Positions 9,739-22,900 of a DNA stretch of 64,000 nt are shown piece by piece. The notes under the pieces were generated by a model. It had not been told where the DNA came from and made no database searches. It saw only the letters and a program-made list of their open reading frames with translations. Each line of letters opens with the position of its first letter. Position 1 is the stretch's first letter. Made by a program: the position numbers and the translations under genes. Origin of the DNA: Mesaphorura yosii (Eukaryota > Arthropoda > Collembola > Poduromorpha > Tullbergiidae); the NCBI GenBank assembly GCA_009869945.1, contig WIXG01000069.1, positions 62,001-126,000 on the forward strand, given 5' to 3'.

Positions 9739-12700
9739 ATGTCGATTCTCACTGGCATTGCTTTGGTACTTGGACTCGGTACAATTCTTGTGCTGACCAT
9801 CGTCGGAAATGTGTTGGTGTGTCTTTCAGTCATTCTTGTCCGTAAACTTCGTAAGCCACAAAACTATCTTCTTGTGTCGCTGGCGGTCTCTGACTTGTTT
9901 GTTGCTCTCTTCGTGATGCCATTCGCTATCATTTATGAAGTTAACGAAGCAGTTTGGCCACTCAGCTTCAGTCTCTGTGATGTCTGGGTCTCAGGTGAGT
10001 ACGGTTTATACTTCTGGGCTTTCTTCGGGCACAATGAATGATTTTTCCTCTCACCCTCGTTCTGTCTCATCTTCACAAGAAATGGCCTAAAAATAATAAA
10101 TGATTCTTCAGAAACTGAAGGCGTTTCAGGGAAAGCTGATGTTCTTGGTCATTAATTCTATCCACACCTCCCGATGCTTAATTTACCACAACTTCTCACC
10201 CAATTCAAACACATTTGCACTGTGTTGTTTCTACAAACAAACAATGAGCGAGCAATCAAAAAGAATCACATTTCGCAAAATTATTTAACTCCAACGACTT
10301 TTTTTTCAACTAATAATTCCTGTCGTGGGATTTTCGAGCGCTACAAGCATAAGATTATTCCTGCTAATTGGAGCACAAGGCATTATCCGATTAAAAATCA
10401 AGCCTGATGAGAACTGTATTGCCCTTCGCTGTTCTTACCATTTAAGATGAACGAATGACTGATTGCTGCGCAGGTGGCAGATAACGGGCAGCAGAGCAGA
10501 GTAAAAGTTTTGTCAAATTATGCAAATTGCGGATGATGAAGACGAAGTGGATCCTGTTCGAGTTCCAATTCGAGTTTGAGCAGTACTCTGTGACTAATAC
10601 AAGTATGGAAAAAGAGGCTTAGTCCACTTCAGCGAATCCCATGCACATGTGAAAGTTGTCATTTCAAAAAATCAAAACTTTTGCCTCAGCCTAACTCAAA
10701 CTAGTAAACAAATACACATTAAAACTTAACTTTTCACTCTTATCTGCAAAACTCTGAATAAGAGACACACAGCAGGCGCGCAGGCAGACTCTGAAGATTG
10801 TTTAATCTCCATCTTGACGTAAGAGCTCTCTCTTGCTACAGAAGATTGTGAATGCATTCACAATCTGCTTTTTATCAAATTCAGTGAGTTATTGCTATCC
10901 AAGTGTCTGGCATGCCATTCGCGTAACAATGTAAATAAATTTTCTCTCCATGCATGATGGAGCCTTGAAAAGATTACTTGACGCTCGAGGACGGGCAAAC
11001 TTTGTCCACCCGACTTTCCACTTGGGGTAATCAGTTGGACACTTTCCGTGACAAGTTTGTCTTGTTTGCGTTACAGGGGACATTCTGCTCTGTACTGCAA
11101 GTATACTCAACTTGTGTGCCATATCGGTGGATCGTTACAGGTAAGAGTAGCATAAAATGGGAAAGCTGGTCCTAGATCTGATCTGCCGATCTCCGACTCG
11201 TATCCACTAATATCCGTAATGATTCTGCAATAATGTCGTGTCCTTGTAGAGCAATAACAAGACCACTGGAATACTCATCCGTTTCCTCACCACGAAGAAT
11301 GTTATCTGTGATATTCATTGTGTGGCTGCTCTCCGCGTGCGTTTCCCTTCCTCCAGTCCTTTTGCTCGGGAATGAGTACTACACTCCGACCGGGGTGAAG
11401 ACTTGTACAGTGTCGCAAAATTACTGGTAAGTACCATCGCTTAGCCCACTAATGCAAAGTGCTCTGAATGCTGACGACGCTCAAGACCACGACCGAAAGA
11501 TGACAAGATTTCTCCTTTTACAATTTGTCCACGTCTCTTTCAGTGCTCCTTTGAAATATGAGCACAACTTTTGTGCCTGTCACGAACCACAGCAAGGCAC
11601 CATCACGCCTGGCCGTTGTGATCTTATTTTTCCACGACATTAATGTAATGTCAACCTTAAGTGTAAAAATAACGACTTCTAACCAGATTTGAGTTTAATG
11701 TTCTGTGCTGCCATGCACAGTCGCCCGGTCGCTGATGATGGCGCGGGATGCTTTTCCATAGAATTCCCACGTAATGACTTCACGAACATTGCACTGTGCT
11801 TCGCAGCGTAATGCTGCTGGCTGTTTACGAGGCTGAGGTTTATACGGGAAATTTTTAATGACTCGATGTTTTTCAGCCTTGTGTCGGCTTGATGATGTGT
11901 CATAATAGCGAACAGCAACGAAAAATGTAATTACGGTTGTTGCCTCCTAATTTTAATCTAATTTATAATTATTTTTCGTCCTAGGTACCAACTCTACGCT
12001 ACGATGGGTTCCTTTTATTTACCACTTTGTGTCATGGTCGTCGTGTACATGAAAATACTTCGCGTGGTGTCAGCGAAAAAGAAAGAGATGACATGGACGA
12101 GCGGTAGCAGAAATAGCTCGCTGGATCGTAGCACAAACACGGTAAACGTTGATGTGCAACACCATCCGACGTACAGACTCCATAGGCTTAATCAACCTCA
12201 CTTCAGCAAGGCCAGACAGGCCACTCGCACGCCGGAGCACACGGCCTCGGCCTCAACAATACTTTTAGAACAGCCGATTGTGTTCGCTGGAATTAAACCC
12301 GGTAAGAAATAATTTATCAGGGCCACTTTAGTCGACAGCACTCGCCGCTGTGTATGATGCGATGCTGGATTCTAATGCGTGTCCCGCTATGTTGTGTTTT
12401 GGGTCCCCGGATGAAAGTGGATTATAATTTCTTACATTCTTGCAGAGAAATTTGTGAGACAATCTTCTGGCAGATTAAAAGATCATAAGGCATCGACTAC
12501 TCTTGGTATAATTATGAGCGCGTTTATCGTGTGTTGGTGAGTGCCCGACGCTTTTATGCTCTCTCGCAGTCGCAGTTAGTACGAGCTTCCTCCGCTCGAC
12601 CCTCAATTCAACTTCGCTTCAACTCTCTTAATCTCGTTTAGCCCTACAGGGACTTAATTCCTTTGTAACGCAATACACAGTATGAACGATAACATAATTT

Positions 12701-13687
12701 CTGCCTCTCTTTTCCAGGCTGCCTTTCTTTGTTCTGGCACTAATTCGTCCAGTCTTTCTGCAAGGTTTGTCATTTCACTACTACTTTGCTGTCGTGCTCC
12801 TTTCCATTTGATTTACTCCTGCTTTTATCATCAATTTGAGTTCGTATTGTAGTCGTGTCTATTCAGCAGCGAAGCAGTTTCGCTTCGCAATTTTGTTGAG
12901 CCATTTAAACAGCCACTTGAGACGCGATACACATTTTTCATCCTCTGTCATTCCCGGCCTCAGCTCAACCTTCGCCTTTATTATCCACTTTACGTAATAA
13001 ATGAGAGAAAGCGATTTCTGACAGTTTTGTTGCCTGCTCCAGACTAGGATTACAATAGAGCTGCAGTTATTAAGTTTCTCCTTGATTTCACGAAATCTCC
13101 TCTTCTAACCGTATTTGTACGTTCACATACGCATCTTTAAAATTCAAAATGAAATTTCGTCTTGCCTCTTCACTTTGCAATTTGCAACTTGCTCTTTTGA
13201 TGTTTTCGAAATTTATGCTGCAAGCGCACAAACGTATTCAAATCCGAATGTTTCAAGAGCATTCGCATTGCCCCGATGCAAAATTCTTTGACAGAGTCAT
13301 TAGTAACCCCTGTCCTTGTATTTTCGTCTCCGCACTGTATGCAAATGATGACTATGGTTTCATCTAGATTATGAGATTCCGTCTTGGGTATCGAGTTTAT
13401 TCCTGTGGCTGGGCTACGCCAACTCCGCTCTCAATCCCGTCATCTACGCGACTCTCAATCGTGATTTTCGGAGACCATTCCGTGAGATTCTATGTCTCCG
13501 TTGTTCCACGCTGGATGATCTGATGCGTAAAGAATTCTACGAAGTACAGTTTGGCAAGGACGAAGAATGTATCCGACACAAGCGAAAAGCCAAGGAGCAG
13601 ATACAAGAACAAAGTGAATTTCCAACACCTTTGGGCTTGAACGGTGTTGAGGACGATGCAGGCACCGTCAGTTGGTCAGCCATTTGA
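9739..13687 (+). CDS. 5-HT7: 5-HT7-type serotonin receptor (rhodopsin-family GPCR)
   Basis: Plasma-membrane amine receptor; 5-HT7 types normally couple to Gs and raise cAMP. Exons 9739-9994, 11077-11140, 11250-11426, 11985-12301, 12446-12536, 12718-12764 and 13368-13687 give 423 aa. Seen: TM1 with GNVLV (N24), TM2 LAVSD (D52), the TM3 disulfide Cys80, the amine-binding Asp87 ([11 protein letters not shown]), DRY at 104-106, [11 protein letters not shown] before ECL2, TM6 CWLPFF, TM7 NPVIY, and the insect-5-HT7-like tail with [20 protein letters not shown]. Loop 3 is long and Ser/Thr-rich. The residue after DRY is Arg107 where amine receptors usually have Trp. Only about four residues precede TM1, and a stop codon lies upstream in frame, so an extracellular N-terminal exon is probably missing. 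Family and subtype are well supported; coupling is inferred. Confidence 0.92.
10843..10866. repeat. 24-bp perfect palindrome in receptor intron 1
   Basis: Half-site AGATTGTGAATG followed directly by its exact reverse complement, with no spacer. It lies in the 1,082-nt intron between the TM1-2 and TM3 exons of the 5-HT7-like gene. Confidence 0.85.
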
Positions 13688-13949
13688 AATGCGGGACGAC
13701 AGGACGTATCGTTAAATAATACAGAATGCAACGCGGAACCGGGCGCCTGCTACATCGCATGTAATAAGTGTTTTAGTGTGGAAGACATAAAATTTGAGAC
13801 CTATTTTGTGTGTCCAAGCCCAGAGTAATCGTAACATCACAATCACATCACGCCATGTCTGCCTTACACTTATACTCGAGATTTGAGACAAAAGGAGTGG
13901 AGTTCGCTACGCTCGGCTGCTGGAAGAACAACAATAATAATGGTAAGCC

Positions 13950-13955
13950 AATAAA
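13950..13955 (+). terminator. Candidate poly(A) signal of the 5-HT7-like gene
   Basis: AATAAA about 260 nt after the TGA stop at 13687, the first such hexamer downstream. Confidence 0.4.
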
Positions 13956-16900
13956 TCCTTTATTTCTCATGGCCCGACTGCAATTGTAGCGTTGGTGTAA
14001 CATAACACGGCATATTAGATGAGTTTATTCCGCCCAGGCACGTTCTCTCTCGGCGCCGAATAGGCTTTAAATAAGGATTCTCAAAGTAAAGTTCATCGCA
14101 TGCATGAACAAAATTTTATTGTTATTGAAGAAAATATGATCTTTTCATAGCGCAACAGCGCCAGATCTCATGCGCTTTCATTTACGTACATACGCACAAC
14201 GGTTTCAGCGGCACAACAAATTCGAAATCATTTCTGCATTGTTCTCCGCATAATACTATCCAACTCAAGCCAAGTTTCGATTTTCTTTTGAAGAGAGCCG
14301 GTAGCCATTTATTGAGTTCACAATAACATCACGTAGATTTCGATTTTGAATCTTCCTTAGGTCGTCCTTCCCATTCGAGCTGGAAACTTTGCATTATGAT
14401 TTGATATTTTGCAAAAATAAGTTTTGAATACATTTTCCAAAATTCAATTAACTCGAAAGCCCAAGAAATACATGCGAAGGCAGGAAGCGGCAGCAGCAGG
14501 CAGGAAAGCGTGAGGCGGCTGTCTGCCAGTTCACAACTGCCATGCATCAACGTCAGTATCAACGTTTCAATGTGTTTGTCTCAAGTTCAATTTTCAATTA
14601 AGACTTCAACAGAGTGCAACGTGGAAGTTTTCCGGTTGAAGGTTGGGCCGAAGCACAGCAGATTGGCTGTCTGAAATTACTCTTATTTTCGAGACGGGAA
14701 ATAAATTGGAAATACGTTCTTCTAATTATTAACGAAACTTTCTAAAGGTGTTTGGAGCACGAAAGCATGCTTCTGTGAAAAGTGGTTCCACGATATTTAA
14801 TACCTGCACCACATTTCTTTGTTTATACGTTCCTGTTCCAAAGAATTCCATCAGTCTCAGTTGCTGTTTTGAAATTTAATTATACAAGATCAACATAAGG
14901 ACGGAATAAAATGAATATTCTAGGATGAACTTCACAAAAACTTACCAGGAACATTGCTGAGCAAAGAGTAGACAGCCTGAACGGCACATGTGAGCGATTT
15001 GTAGTTCGCAATTGTTGTTCAATTGTCGTCGACTGGCAGTGCCAAACTTGTAATTAGCAATTCCCTTTCCAAGTTCAGTTCAAGAATTTTAATTTGTCAA
15101 AGACCTAATTCGAAATTTTGTGAGCTCAGCGAAAAGGAACGAAAAGATTCGTCCTCAGAATAAGCTGGCACAGGAAAAGCGGAGCAATGTGCAGCGCGTA
15201 ATAAAAGTAGCAATTTGAACCGTGATTGAAAAGTTTACATCCTTCGCGTGGGCATTCTTTCATTGTCTCTGTCGCTCTTCTCGTTTTGTCTTGCCAGCCG
15301 TCATTCTGCAATCTTTCGTGTAGGGCCTTCCCCCTACGTCGGTCATGGTTAGCAGACGAGGAAGTGATTTGAGTATGCAGTGGGACGACGATGATGGTGA
15401 TGAGATGAGAAATCAGAAAAATAAAAAGTGTGCCGACAATAAAGAAAAGTAGAAAGAGGACGGCACATTGGCGATGCAGAGTGCAAAGCAAGATGAAAGA
15501 GATAAAGTTTTTTCATCTTATTCATAGAAGACGACAGACAGAGAGAGACAGTAGGACGGCAGCGGCAAGGACTGAGGTTTTTATTGTTCATCTTGGATGT
15601 GGCAATGTTTGTTTGCCTTTGCCGACTTTCACCACACTTCTGTAAACATACGCGCGCCATTCGTAATTCATGCTTCGTGACGTGGCCCATGACGAGAGCT
15701 TGAAACAAAAGCAGGATGAGCGAATGGCAAAGGGAAACCAATAAGCTATGCGTGAGTTGTAAATTCGCAGCTAAATTACAGTTTATAAAAGGTTACGAAC
15801 GCATCAGTGAACAAGCTCGGTGGCATGCCTTGGAGAAGGAAACTGGAAACTTCATTTACCCAACCTCAAGATCAAGTTTCGCACGGCACGGCATGAGGCA
15901 AAGCACCACATGAAAGCAGTCGCGCTTTCGATTGATAGAACAACATCAGAGTTAATGAGGTGAGAGAGAAAGAGGTCGAAATCGCTCTTCATCTTACCGT
16001 GCCTGCCTGCATTCTTCACTTTCACCCGAATTCTCGGCATAAATAATGTTGGTAAGGGTTTCACTCGTGCAGTGCCATGCAGGTCGCCTCATTTACTTTG
16101 CAATATAGGAACTGGTAATGATGCTGACGATGGCAGCAATGCCAGCGTTTCGACTTCGGTTCACAGCATTTACGGCATCACACCTTAAAAATCGACAAGT
16201 CAAGATGAATTCGCTATCCACGGGCGACATAATCGCAGTCATAGCCGTCGCAGCTTAGTAGCTTCGCAGTAGATTATCAAGTCTCGGAAAGGTTATGCAC
16301 ACATTAAGCCTGGCCGTCGTAGCCCTAGTTGTAGGCTGCCTGCATTAATAAGTAAATACCTCCAAGTACCTTCCGCCACGAAAATGAAAGCTGACAGTTT
16401 ACTTATGCTTGTGTTCCTGCCAGTGCCTCTTTACTTAAACTCGGGAAGTTGCGAACAAACAAACGAAAAACAACTTTCCAAATGAGAGCGTCTGAAACGA
16501 AAGCAAAAAAGCATGAAAGGAGACAAGTTGGGCCGAGATTAAAAATGAAAGACCTTTGGCGTAAGGAAAAGTAGAGAAAAGATTAACTTTAACTTGGAGC
16601 TTGGCTCGGCAACAAAAATTAACAAATGCCGCGCTGTATTCACGACGGGAGCATGCCATCGAAGTCAATTGAAACCTAAAATTGAAGCGCCAAGAGGCGT
16701 ACATGTTTGTTGTAGTGAATGCATTTAATTGAAGGGTGAACAACAATCAGGTGCAACGATCATGTGGCTAGAGACTGAGACTGAATATAAGTTCGTATTC
16801 TGGCGGCGCTTTTACCGGACCATCATCATAAATCGGCTCTAATGTTTAAAAATCATTGAGCATATGATTTCAATCAACAAAAGATTTCCTGACTTGACTG

Positions 16901-19900
16901 CCTGGCGCTATTCCGTTTCAGCAGGGAGAAATTTCGAGCATTGAAGAGACTCCCTGAAGAAATAAGGGGATTTAGTATTCAAACTTTCGAATCTCAAGTG
17001 AAAGTTTCAAGTTTTCACAGCCGCTTTCTTGCTTCAGCCGGTTGTTCATTGTGTGCTCTCCATTTTGGTTGATTCTGCCTCTGCCAAGCATTGCCTGTAG
17101 GCATTTGCTGATTTTCTGTTACTTCCTCCTAGACAAAGTACAAATCCACTTGAATCCGAAAAGTATAAAAAGAATCTTCAATTTTCGTTCTCAAAAGAAA
17201 TTGACATTTTATTAAGCCTAGCTCTTATTGTTGCGATGGTTGGCTCTTGGGTGCTGCTGATGCTGTTTGCCTATTCACCGGAATCCAATGCATCACACAT
17301 TGCCTTTGAGTTACGACGCTGCGATATGAAATGCCATAAAGTGCCGTGAATGCACTTTATCACCGCGCCACACTTTAATCAAAAGCATGTCATGTCACAC
17401 TGACAATGGCCAGCCACTTCAGCAAGTCGGCAATGATTTATGTAACGAGTGTTGGCAATTCGTATTAGCTTCGGGCGCAGCGCAGCATAATTAACGACAC
17501 AAATTCTTCAACGGCCGCGAGGCGTCTGCCTGTACATTCGTTGGGCATTGCAAATTACGTTGCAGTGGGCGTCAGTGTAATACGTTATTAAATGACACAT
17601 TCTCGCGTCACGTCGGCTCTTGAGTCATGTCATCATCAATAATTTCTATTTCTTGGACTGCTCTTCAATTCTATTGGCTCCACCACGCAATGCTGCATGA
17701 AATATTAAGAAACCAGGCGAGAAAACGTGTAATTCGAGTTGGCTGTCCTCCTTTTACACTTTTTACGAATTAAATCAATTTCTATTATTATAATACATAT
17801 TGAATAATGATTTTCGTGCTCGTGCTTGTGCGCGAAAGCGAATGCACACTGCGTGTTGGCGGCTGTCGGAGTGAGCTCCGGGAATACAATGAAATATGCG
17901 AATAATAACTCGGTGTAAATGGTATATGCGCATGGAGCACGCGGCGCGGCGGCCCGACTCGGGACACCGAAATAACTATTATTATAATACTAAATGGAGA
18001 TGAAACGCATGGGCGCATGGGGCAACGGGAACCCGAGTACGGGAAAAGTTAACAAAAGAAAGTGGTACCACCACCACCAAGCAAACACTAGACACAGTCA
18101 CCAGTGCCTTGCGTTGGATTATTTATGCACCACAATGGACTGACGGCATGAGCAACAATGAATGAAGAAGAGCACGATGAACTTTGCAAATAGTTTTATG
18201 TGTCTCAGATGGTCTTGCGAGCCAAGCCACACCACCAAGGTCAATGAGAAGTGTGAACCCAAGAGCAATAAATTCTCGGCAACATTTATTTATCAAACTT
18301 ACTGCCATTACCATTACGACTCGCTTATGCAGGCGTCTGGTACTTAAGTGTCGTGATGGCAAATATTGGAATTGTTTCGTAGCACACACGGAATCGAAGT
18401 AAGATGCAATGTGCCATCGTGATCTGGGTAACTGTGTTCGGCAATGTATCATGACTTTATGACACTGAATATGTTACCACCGTTGGTGCGATATACAAAT
18501 ATACAAATTGAGTTCATGAGAATGCGATATGCGAAACGCGAGTCGCAATCACAAGGAAATTGAATACTTTCCCTTTTTACTCGGACCAACAAATGGCAAT
18601 AATGCCACAGCACGTGCCGGCGTTTGCTCGAGTCTCGAGTTTATTACTTCGGAGACGAATGGCACCAGCCAACCACCAAAGAGGAAATACACGAGGCAAG
18701 TGATTTTCTTGTAGACTAAATGTCACGATGGTGAGTCCAGCGACACGGTTCCGGCAGTGAGCACAAGACGGACATCCAGTGCACAATTCCCTGAGCTAAT
18801 ACAAAATGAAAAGGCAGAAAACTGGTGCTGGGACCTGCGTCCAGTGGAGGACGAGCACTAGAAATGCCAACCAGTGTACTTCTCCCAGATAGTCATTGCT
18901 GTACAACATGCAAGAACTGCACCAGTCGATCAGCGTGGAAAGTGTTTGTGAGAACTTTACAAAAATAGGGAAGGATCAAGACAATGGATCTTCCTTCGCG
19001 TTTTATGTCATAATGTCACATGAAAGACCATTTCGCAAGGCGTGCGGCGTGGGAAGTCATACAAAAATCTTGGCCTTTGTTTCTTTTGTCATAAAAATTA
19101 AAGTGAATCGATTTCTATTACAATAAAATGTATTAGTGCTTGCAATGTGGCCATGGGGCGTGTAGTCCTTTGTTAAACGGGAAAAGTTTGCTCAGACCGG
19201 GTCGCCTTAGGCTTTGGTTGATACAACCTGAGCGAATGCAACGTGCGAGCAGAAGCATTGCACTTTTATACTGCGTATACGGCCGCCGCCAGTGAGAACA
19301 AGCCGGCATGCGATTCGCCTATTTATCATAATCATAATCTCTGGAGAAACTAAGCACGCTAGAAATGAAAAATCTTAGGCGCTTCCTGTGGTACACGATA
19401 CAAAAGGATGATGCTCCCTGTTTATGCAGCAGGAAGGAATAAAATGCACTGACAATAAAAGGATTCAGAAGAAGGCGTATTTCAATTATTAATACAATAC
19501 AAGGTATAAGACAAGGATCCAGTTTTCTTCAGGTTGATAAGGATTAATCGCCTACCTTCCTTCCTGCTCATGTTCACGTTCACAGCGAGAAGCCTCAGCC
19601 CTCGAATGCGCCGTGCTGTTCAGGGATTAGGCTCATTTTGTACTGCTTCATTGCGTTTGCAATTATTTTCAATTATTCATTCTTGTTGTACTGCTCGTGT
19701 TTGTAGGCTCCTTGTCTTTCATGTAATAATGAAATAGAAACGGAATTTGAAATGATTCTCGTAAAACAATTAGATATGCTGTGAGCGAAGAGTCTGTGGA
19801 TGAGACGAATAAGAAATATGGCACGGATAAATATTTAGCCTTTGTACACAATTTTGAGAGTGCGACATGGCCCAACGTGTACATACAACAATATTCATAA

Positions 19901-22900
19901 ATTAATTAATGCCCGCTGTTCGTACACAAAGGCAAAAGTGTCAGGACACGAATTCAATTCTGGGAGAGATTAGAAGGAATTTTTATTAGAAATTCCATGT
20001 CAGACCATCGGGGTAGCGGAATTCAAGACTCGTTTACATTTGCATGGGCCATTACGTTCATCGCCCGGCCCGGCCATAATTCGGCTGTCACGTAATTCTG
20101 CACTCCGGACTACCTCACGTCGTGCGTTGTGCCAAGAGTCAGTCTTGGCGGCCAGGCAGCGCAGACACGTATTATGTATTATTAATAGGGATACCCACAA
20201 ATTCCAGGCCCAGACTAACAAATCAAGAATCCACCTTGCCTAGCATGATGTGGAAGCTCATTGCTCATTTCGTCCCGTGCCGTGCATGACATGGACAAGA
20301 GCGACTGGATATGAATGATATCAGTCGGAACATTCATTCCATTACACGCAAACTGCAGCCACGTGGATTAGCATTTATAATCTAATGCAACGTCAATACG
20401 CAAAACCAGGACGCGCTGAGCTGAGCATGCTTCACTCATCCGAGTTGTAATAATAATCATTCCCTGTAATTGCATTGCCGAATTGGTTGTGAAAACAAAC
20501 AAGGACAGGACAGTCAAGTCATAAACTTCAGCGAGTGTCGAGATGTCATCGAGCAATCAATAATAACCGCCAAACTGATTGCTCATCGTTTAAATTACTT
20601 TTCCAATTGAATTGACAATTACAATATAATATTGAATTGAGGTTGTGAGTGGGTTAATTACTTAAAAGGGTGCTTAACAAAAACCGAGTATGGCATACAG
20701 AAACACGTTTCGCACGAGATAAGGCTATGCAAAAACAGGATAGATCAATAATTTGGATTGTGCATTGTGGACTTATAGTCTGGAGAAACGCGTAGAAAAA
20801 GTTGGAAAGAATGATTGATGCTCTCTAGATACTTTTCCTTCTATTCTGATTCTGCTTTAATGTTTAAATATTGAGGAAAGGTATGACGAGACCGAAGCTG
20901 CAGACAGTGGAGCTTCCTTTCGCGCGGCTCTCGCTCATTTATTTCTTTTTATGCATACATTCATGAATGCAACGCGCTATTCCTCGGAAGCAGGGCACAA
21001 AAGATATATTTTTTGCTTACTTCACATCACGGCGGTTTGCATGATTCATCTCCTGCTCGTAGCACCATATCTCTTGTGCATCACGTTGCGAGGTCGAACA
21101 ATGTGATATTGGACGCACGGGCGACCTACATCAGAGCCTGATAAAATTTCGCCACGGCCTGCCTATCGTCGAGCGTTACGTGCCTTCCTCGCTCGATGCT
21201 CGATGGTGACACTCAGGGCTTAAACGATTGAGTACTTAAATTCTTAATGTGATGTGGGTGTGTTCGCCCCTCGTTCAGTGCTGCTAAGTGCTGGTTGTCC
21301 GTGGCACGCTTGTAGCGGGAAATTTTCCAAAAGGAGCGTTACTTCTTCTGGCACGTCTAATTTTCCTGAAGGAAGGCAGTCCCAGCCACTCCCCACACAC
21401 TTCCATACAAACTGTGCAGCGCAAACAAGTCCCACGACGAGACAAGCATTTAGTAGCTTTTGCCTAAATTACGGACATGGACAAGAAAACATGAATGATT
21501 GGAATCCTCCTGTGGGAAATTTGGATTCTATCCATTTGAAACAAGGAATTTGTAAGAGAAACAGAAATCTGGAGATTTATCCATGGTGTATTTGCTGTGC
21601 TATAAACTTTATTTATGGTTGTGCTGGAGAATCTGTTTTTATTTCAAACCCATCATTTTCTCTCGCTCGCTTTCATGTTTCATCTGTCTCTGATAAATGA
21701 TGCTCTTTTCCTGCTTCATTTCCACCTTGCAATGCAAAACGGAGATACGATCATTAGAAGACCTGCAAATGCGCAAATCTCTGAATTCCGCTCTGCATTA
21801 CGTGGTTATCTCGCACTCTGAATTACAGATTGTCATTTATTCATTCATTCGCACGAAATCTCGATATTTTTGGCCTTGTCGCTTGCTCCTTTCTCCACCT
21901 TTCCATTTCCTTTCGCCCTTCATTGGTTAATGCGGCGAGAGGCGATCTGTGATTTGTATTGAAATGATGTGAAATCCCTGCCGTAAATCTATGCTCTACA
22001 CTTTATCCTGATTTTGACACTTTTGTTTGTCTGGCTGTCTTAGCCACATCGTTAGAATTATGGTGATGATTTAAGGTGATTGCCTTTCTTTTACTCTTTT
22101 CTCTTGGTGAAGCGCAAACGATCTTTGTCCAGTCGACCATGAACCAGAGCCGTGAACTAGTCCCACAGACTGTCTGCACCACATGCGGATTACACGGAAC
22201 TGAGCTAAGCCAAGCCTTGAATTGTGAACCCGAATGGATGAATAAGTGAGCAAGGTGTACATAAATAGCAAGCAAGTGAGCATGGGGCGAAGAAAGAAAT
22301 TGAAAATACTAAAAACATGATGTTGTTTTCCCACAATGTAAAAACCGGGAATGCTTTCTCTTTCTCCCAAACCTAGCCTACCACTATGCTGAAATTCTGA
22401 AATACTCACACAGGCCATACAGCAAGATTCACATAAGCAGTAAGCGATACCGAAGGAAGACGTGCCAGGGAAAAGATTTCGGCACAAGCCAAACCAAAGA
22501 GGAAATGCACTGGTTCATTCCATAAAAATTATTCAATTTCTGAATGTATTGATTCTGCTCATGCATTTTTAACTAGAAAATGAAGTGCGGTTTAGCATAT
22601 TTCAAATTCGTATATGGGCAAGGGTTTCACTTCGTTTTCGTACAGAGGAAGGGAAAGGCAGAGCAAGGCACGAGTGCGAAATCCTGCAACTTTGTGAAAG
22701 CAATTGTTTGAAGATTTCTCATTTTGAATCTACCTCGGCACAAGTTCCGTACACATGCTCGGCTCATTGATATTTCAGTACGGCAATTTCGAAAATGAAC
22801 TTTGCATTTGTGCGGCCATTTTCATGATCGCCATGATTGCTAAATTTTTTATTCTGCAACAATGGCCAGAACGAAATGCATTTCTTCAGCACAATCAGTA

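Noticed and set aside
21254-21700. 148-codon open frame in the gene-poor interval
   Set aside because: Low-complexity-free but motif-free product, no ATG-supported context, no splice partners, and overlapping frames of similar length occur nearby.
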